Assembly: GCA_937934775.1 (NCBI GenBank) | Contig: CALGYL010000214.1 | Location: 1 to 8,715, forward strand | DNA from: an uncultured Clostridia bacterium | Lineage (GTDB): Bacteria > Bacillota > Clostridia > Christensenellales > Aristaeellaceae | Reading direction: 5' to 3' | DNA length: 8,715 nt | Shown here: piece after piece, positions 5,966-8,715 of the stretch | Position numbering within the stretch: the stretch's first letter is position 1 | Layout of the letters: every line of letters starts with the position of its first letter | Notes under the pieces: model-generated | What the model was told of the DNA's origin: nothing | The model's database searches: none | Seen by the model: the letters and a program-made list of their open reading frames with translations, nothing else | Made by a program: the position numbers and the translations under genes

Positions 5966-6793
5966 ATGAACATGCTGGCGCTGGGCGACAATGTGGTGGA
6001 CTGCTATCTGGATCAAAGGATGTACTACCCCGGCGGCAACGCCGTCAACGTGGCGGTGGGCTGCAAGCGCGCGGGGTTTGAACGGGTGGAATACCTGGGC
6101 GTGTTCGGCGACGACCCGGAGGCGGAGCATCTGAAGTGGGCGCTCCGGCAGGAGGGCGTCGCCTATGACCGCAGCCGGAAGGTATACGCCATCACCGGCC
6201 ATCCCCAGGTGCAATTGACCCCGGAGGGCGACCGGGAGTTTGTGGGCGGCCCCAAGAACACCGCCCAGCACATCGTGCGCATACATCTGATGCCCGGCGA
6301 TACTTCCTATATGCGGCAATTTGACATTTGCCATACGTCGTGCTATTCTTCTATTGAACCGGAGCTTGCGACAATGCGTTCGGCGTGTGAGCTGTCCTAT
6401 GATTTTTCAAACCTAGCACTGAAAGAGGCGTATCTGGCCTTGGTCTGCCCCCATTTGCGGTTTGCTTTCTTCAGCGGGTCGGGCCTAGACGATGCGCAGA
6501 CCGCGGCGCTTGTTTCGACTGTACACGGGTACGGTGTGGAGATCATCGGGATTACCCAGGGCAGCAAAGGCGCGCTGTTTTCCAGGCGAGGCATTTTGTA
6601 TCGCCAGGGCATTAAGCCGGTTCAAGTTGTGGATACCATGGGCGCGGGCGACAGCTTTATCGCCGGCTTCCTGACCAGGTTCCTGCATGGGGCCGTCATG
6701 GAGGAGGCGCTGGACTTCGCGGCGGACTGCGCCGCCCAGACATGCACTACCTATGGGGGCTTCGGCTACGGCAAGCCCTTTGATACTGATTAA
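5966..6793 (+). CDS. frlD: Fructosamine kinase FrlD (PfkB/ribokinase family)
   Basis: Cytoplasmic kinase that phosphorylates fructosamines at C6 of the sugar with ATP, making the substrate of FrlB. The 275-aa protein carries the PfkB sugar-binding signature YYPGGNAVNVAVGCKRAG (20-37) and the C-terminal ATP/anion-hole signature DTMGAGDSFIAGF (223-235), with D229 as the expected catalytic base. It lacks nothing obvious compared with FrlD proteins of 260-285 aa. Start: AAAGGGAG (5947-5954) precedes ATG 5966 by 11 nt; an in-frame GTG at 5954 overlaps that RBS, and ATG 5972 is a possible alternative. It follows frlM by 22 nt. Codons in roughly the third quarter of the gene (about 6280-6645) end more often in A or T than in the rest of the operon. 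The alternative, another PfkB sugar kinase, is made unlikely by the company of frlB and the gene order. Confidence 0.88.
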   Translation: MNMLALGDNVVDCYLDQRMYYPGGNAVNVAVGCKRAGFERVEYLGVFGDDPEAEHLKWALRQEGVAYDRSRKVYAITGHPQVQLTPEGDREFVGGPKNTAQHIVRIHLMPGDTSYMRQFDICHTSCYSSIEPELATMRSACELSYDFSNLALKEAYLALVCPHLRFAFFSGSGLDDAQTAALVSTVHGYGVEIIGITQGSKGALFSRRGILYRQGIKPVQVVDTMGAGDSFIAGFLTRFLHGAVMEEALDFAADCAAQTCTTYGGFGYGKPFDTD

Positions 6794-6807
6794 AGAAGAG
6801 GTTGCCT

Positions 6808-7554
6808 GTGAACGAAAAAATGCCTTTGACGCCGGAATCCTACACGACGTTGTACGAACAGATGATGCAGCACCTGCGGGTGGCCATCCGCACGGGGCAG
6901 TATGTCCCGGGCCAGCGGCTGCCCTCGGAGGTGGAGCTTTGCGAGCAGTTCGGCGTAAGCCGTATCACCGCGCGCAGGGCCGTGCAGGAACTGGTCAACG
7001 AGGGGCTCCTGGAGCGCAAGCAGGGCAAAGGCACCTTTGTAGGGTATCCCAAGATTGCCATCAGGGTCATGGCGCTGGACGGCTTCCAGGGCTTCAGTAG
7101 AATGCGCGAGGGTGACTCCTATGTAAGGGTGTTGCGCAAGGAGCAGCGGGGCGCCACCAACAAGGAGGCAGCCATGCTGGGCATACAGGCCGGCGCGCCG
7201 GTGTACGAGTTGACGCGCGTTCTGGAAGTGGACGGCCTGCCCATTTCGCTGGACCGCTCCGTGTACGATGTGAACAGGCTGCCGGGCTTTTTGGACCTCA
7301 TCGAGGACAACACCTCCACCTATGAGTGGATGTCGAAAAAATACGGCCTGGAAAACGTGAACGTCGTCAAGGAGATCACCGCCACGCTGGCGCGGCCGGA
7401 CGAGGCCCATCACCTGCACTGCAACATTGGCGACTCGCTGTTTTTGGTGGCGAAAACCTCCTACGGCAAGGACGGCCTGCCCAACCATTGCTCCTTCAAC
7501 CTGATGTGTGCCGACCGGGTCAAATTGACCGTCACCTATTCAAGGGAGGTTTGA
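6808..7554 (+). CDS. frlR: GntR-family (HutC subfamily) transcriptional regulator FrlR
   Basis: Likely repressor of the frl operon. The 248-aa protein has an N-terminal winged helix-turn-helix at about 11-78, with LPSEVELCEQFGVSRITARR and the wing GLLERKQGKGTFV, the GntR signature. A UTRA effector domain follows from about 86 to 242, with the family pattern of AGAPVYELTRVLEVDGLPISLDRS near 128-151 and SLFLVAKTSYGKDGLP near 210-225. UTRA domains bind small molecules, often sugar phosphates; in this setting a fructosamine 6-phosphate is a plausible inducer. GTG 6808 is chosen because AAGAAGAGG (6793-6801) lies 6 nt upstream; the in-frame TTG at 6802 abuts the RBS. It begins 14 nt after frlD and so is co-transcribed and probably autoregulated through the dyad at 1532-1559. 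Confidence 0.88.
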   Translation: MNEKMPLTPESYTTLYEQMMQHLRVAIRTGQYVPGQRLPSEVELCEQFGVSRITARRAVQELVNEGLLERKQGKGTFVGYPKIAIRVMALDGFQGFSRMREGDSYVRVLRKEQRGATNKEAAMLGIQAGAPVYELTRVLEVDGLPISLDRSVYDVNRLPGFLDLIEDNTSTYEWMSKKYGLENVNVVKEITATLARPDEAHHLHCNIGDSLFLVAKTSYGKDGLPNHCSFNLMCADRVKLTVTYSREV

Positions 7555-7627
7555 CATCCCCACCCAGGCCGGGGGCTGACGAGGGAAGCGGCATACAAAG
7601 GGACTCCTGATTTCTCATCAAGCGGGC

Positions 7628-7667
7628 GGGCAACCTTGCCACATGCGGCAAAGCTGCCCACCTTTTT
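7628..7667 (+). terminator. Intrinsic terminator of the frl operon
   Basis: GGGCA (7628-7632) pairs with TGCCC (7655-7659) and TTGCC (7636-7640) with GGCAA (7647-7651) around the loop ACATGC, with a 3x3 internal loop between. ACC and five T residues (7663-7667) follow. Its orientation fits transcripts coming from frlR; read from the integrase side no T tract follows the stem. The remaining 73 bases between the frlR stop and this stem show no gene. Confidence 0.65.
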
Positions 7668-7678
7668 CTCAACCTCAC

Positions 7679-8715
7679 TTACAACCCAACCGCCTGCCGG
7701 AGCGTGTCGTCGATCTCACCCTCGAAAAAGTGGATGTACCGGTTATAGGTGATCTCCACGCTGGCGTGGCCCAGCAGCTTCGAGATGATCTTCACCTCCA
7801 CGCCCCGGGCGTATAGGTTGCTGGCAAAGGAGTGCCGGAGCGCGTGCAGGCCGCGATGCTCAACACCCGCCGCTTCGCAGGCCGACTCCATGGTGGCGAG
7901 CAGGTTCCGGTAACTCAGATACTTCCCGGTCTGGGTGGCAAACACGTAGGGGCAACCCGCTACCTGCTGGGCCTTGAGGTGCTGGATAGCTTCCACAGCC
8001 CGACTGTTCAATGGGATCGTACGCTTGCCGGACGCCGTCTTCGTGGCCCTCTGGACGAGGTTCTTCCCGTCCACCCGGACCATGTTCTTGTTAACCTTCA
8101 GGATGCGCTTCTCCTCGTCAATGTCGCCCCACTCAAGCGCCAGCGCCTCACCGGCGCGGAGTCCGGTCTCCAGAATCAGAACACATCCCCAACCATAGCG
8201 TAGGCGTAGCCTGTCGTTCTTCTCCTCGGTGAAAGCGGCCACCAGCTTTTCTTGCTCGTCCTTCTCGTAGGGGAAGACTACCTTGGTGTTGTGGGTCATG
8301 GGCGGCATCTGTACGCCCTGCACGGGGTTGCGCTGAATGAGCGCGGCCAGCATCGCGTGCTCCAGCACCTGGCTCAAGAGCAGCTTCTGCTTCTTGATGG
8401 TGGACGCGCTCATGGCTTCCAAACGGTTGACGTACTCCTGGATATCCTCCAGCCGGATCGCCCGGATGTCCATTTGGGCGAGCTCGTCCTTGCAGAGCAG
8501 CTGCAGGCAGAATTGATAGCGCTCGTAGGAGCTGGGCCGGATCTTGCCTTTCTTGAACTTCTCCAGCCAATTCAGCATGTAGTCGGCCAGGGGTATGTGA
8601 TTGTCTGTAATAATGACCTGTGGGATTTTAACTGCGGATTTGCCCTCGTCACCGAGCTTCTTCCCAGGCTTGCTCTCTTGCGCCAGTTCGAGCGCTTGGA
8701 ACCGTTCAAGCACTT
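7679..8715 (-). CDS. Tyrosine recombinase / integrase (Tn916-phage type), 5' end probably beyond window
   Basis: Site-specific recombinase that integrates and excises a mobile element. From the GTG at 8713 there are 344 codons. Residues about 38-125 form the SAM-like core-binding domain (LADYMLNWLEKFKKGKIRP onward, then STIKKQKLLLSQVLEHA). The catalytic domain starts near 145 and holds R186 (TGLRAGEAL), K225 (ATKTASGKR), H290 and R293 (HALRHSFAS), H316 (LLGHAS) and the nucleophile Y326 (TYNRYIHF); all key residues are present. Relatives of this type are usually somewhat longer, with an N-terminal arm-binding domain that is not seen here, and GTG 8713 has only two bases before it, so the true start is likely to the right of the window. 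The gene converges on frlR, and in Tn916-like elements int lies at the end of the element with its 3' end outward. Confidence 0.9.
   Translation of the reverse strand, partial: VLERFQALELAQESKPGKKLGDEGKSAVKIPQVIITDNHIPLADYMLNWLEKFKKGKIRPSSYERYQFCLQLLCKDELAQMDIRAIRLEDIQEYVNRLEAMSASTIKKQKLLLSQVLEHAMLAALIQRNPVQGVQMPPMTHNTKVVFPYEKDEQEKLVAAFTEEKNDRLRLRYGWGCVLILETGLRAGEALALEWGDIDEEKRILKVNKNMVRVDGKNLVQRATKTASGKRTIPLNSRAVEAIQHLKAQQVAGCPYVFATQTGKYLSYRNLLATMESACEAAGVEHRGLHALRHSFASNLYARGVEVKIISKLLGHASVEITYNRYIHFFEGEIDDTLRQAVGL

Noticed and set aside
6790..7488. Antisense open frame (232 codons) opposite frlR
   Set aside because: No domain and a shadow-like composition; the GntR/UTRA protein on the + strand explains the region.
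7555..7678. tRNA gene or att core next to the integrase
   Set aside because: No cloverleaf or tRNA 3' end could be found; the only stem-loop is the terminator at 7628-7667.

Overview
The window carries one complete six-gene catabolic operon on the + strand, flanked by parts of two mobile elements on the - strand. The DNA is GC-rich with strong GC bias at third codon positions, AGGAGG-type ribosome binding sites and a consensus sigma-A promoter. The operon has the gene order of the Bacillus subtilis frl (yurPONMLK) cluster. Together this suggests a GC-rich Firmicute, most likely a gut-type clostridial (Eubacteriales) bacterium. The organism assignment is inference.

Layout. At 1-1385 (-) lies the left end of an IS21-family insertion sequence: istA, whose 3' end runs off the window, plus the IS end with two imperfect copies of a terminal repeat. 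At 1386-1602 is the frl control region: an AT-rich tract, a TTGACA/17 bp/TATACT promoter, and a 28-bp dyad just downstream of the expected transcription start. Then, on the + strand, come frlB (SIS-domain deglycase), frlO (solute-binding protein), a hairpin and a 138-bp fold-back element, frlN and frlM (ABC permeases), frlD (PfkB-family kinase), and frlR (GntR/HutC repressor). A hairpin with a T tract follows frlR. At 7679-8715 (-) is a tyrosine recombinase of the Tn916/phage integrase type, whose N-terminus probably lies beyond the right edge.

How the genes work together. FrlO should capture a fructosamine (Amadori product of glucose and an amino acid) outside the cell, and FrlN/FrlM carry it across the membrane. 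No ATPase gene is present, so a shared MsmX-like ATPase encoded elsewhere is expected. FrlD phosphorylates the sugar at C6, and FrlB splits the fructosamine 6-phosphate into glucose 6-phosphate and the free amino acid. FrlR, last in the operon, probably senses a pathway sugar phosphate through its UTRA domain and controls the promoter at the dyad. The pathway is known; an frlC epimerase is absent.

The least ordinary parts are the long imperfect fold-back element between frlO and frlN, the lack of a lipobox cysteine in FrlO, and a stretch of frlD with different codon use. I see no CRISPR array, tRNA or rRNA, and no convincing new defence or biosynthetic system.
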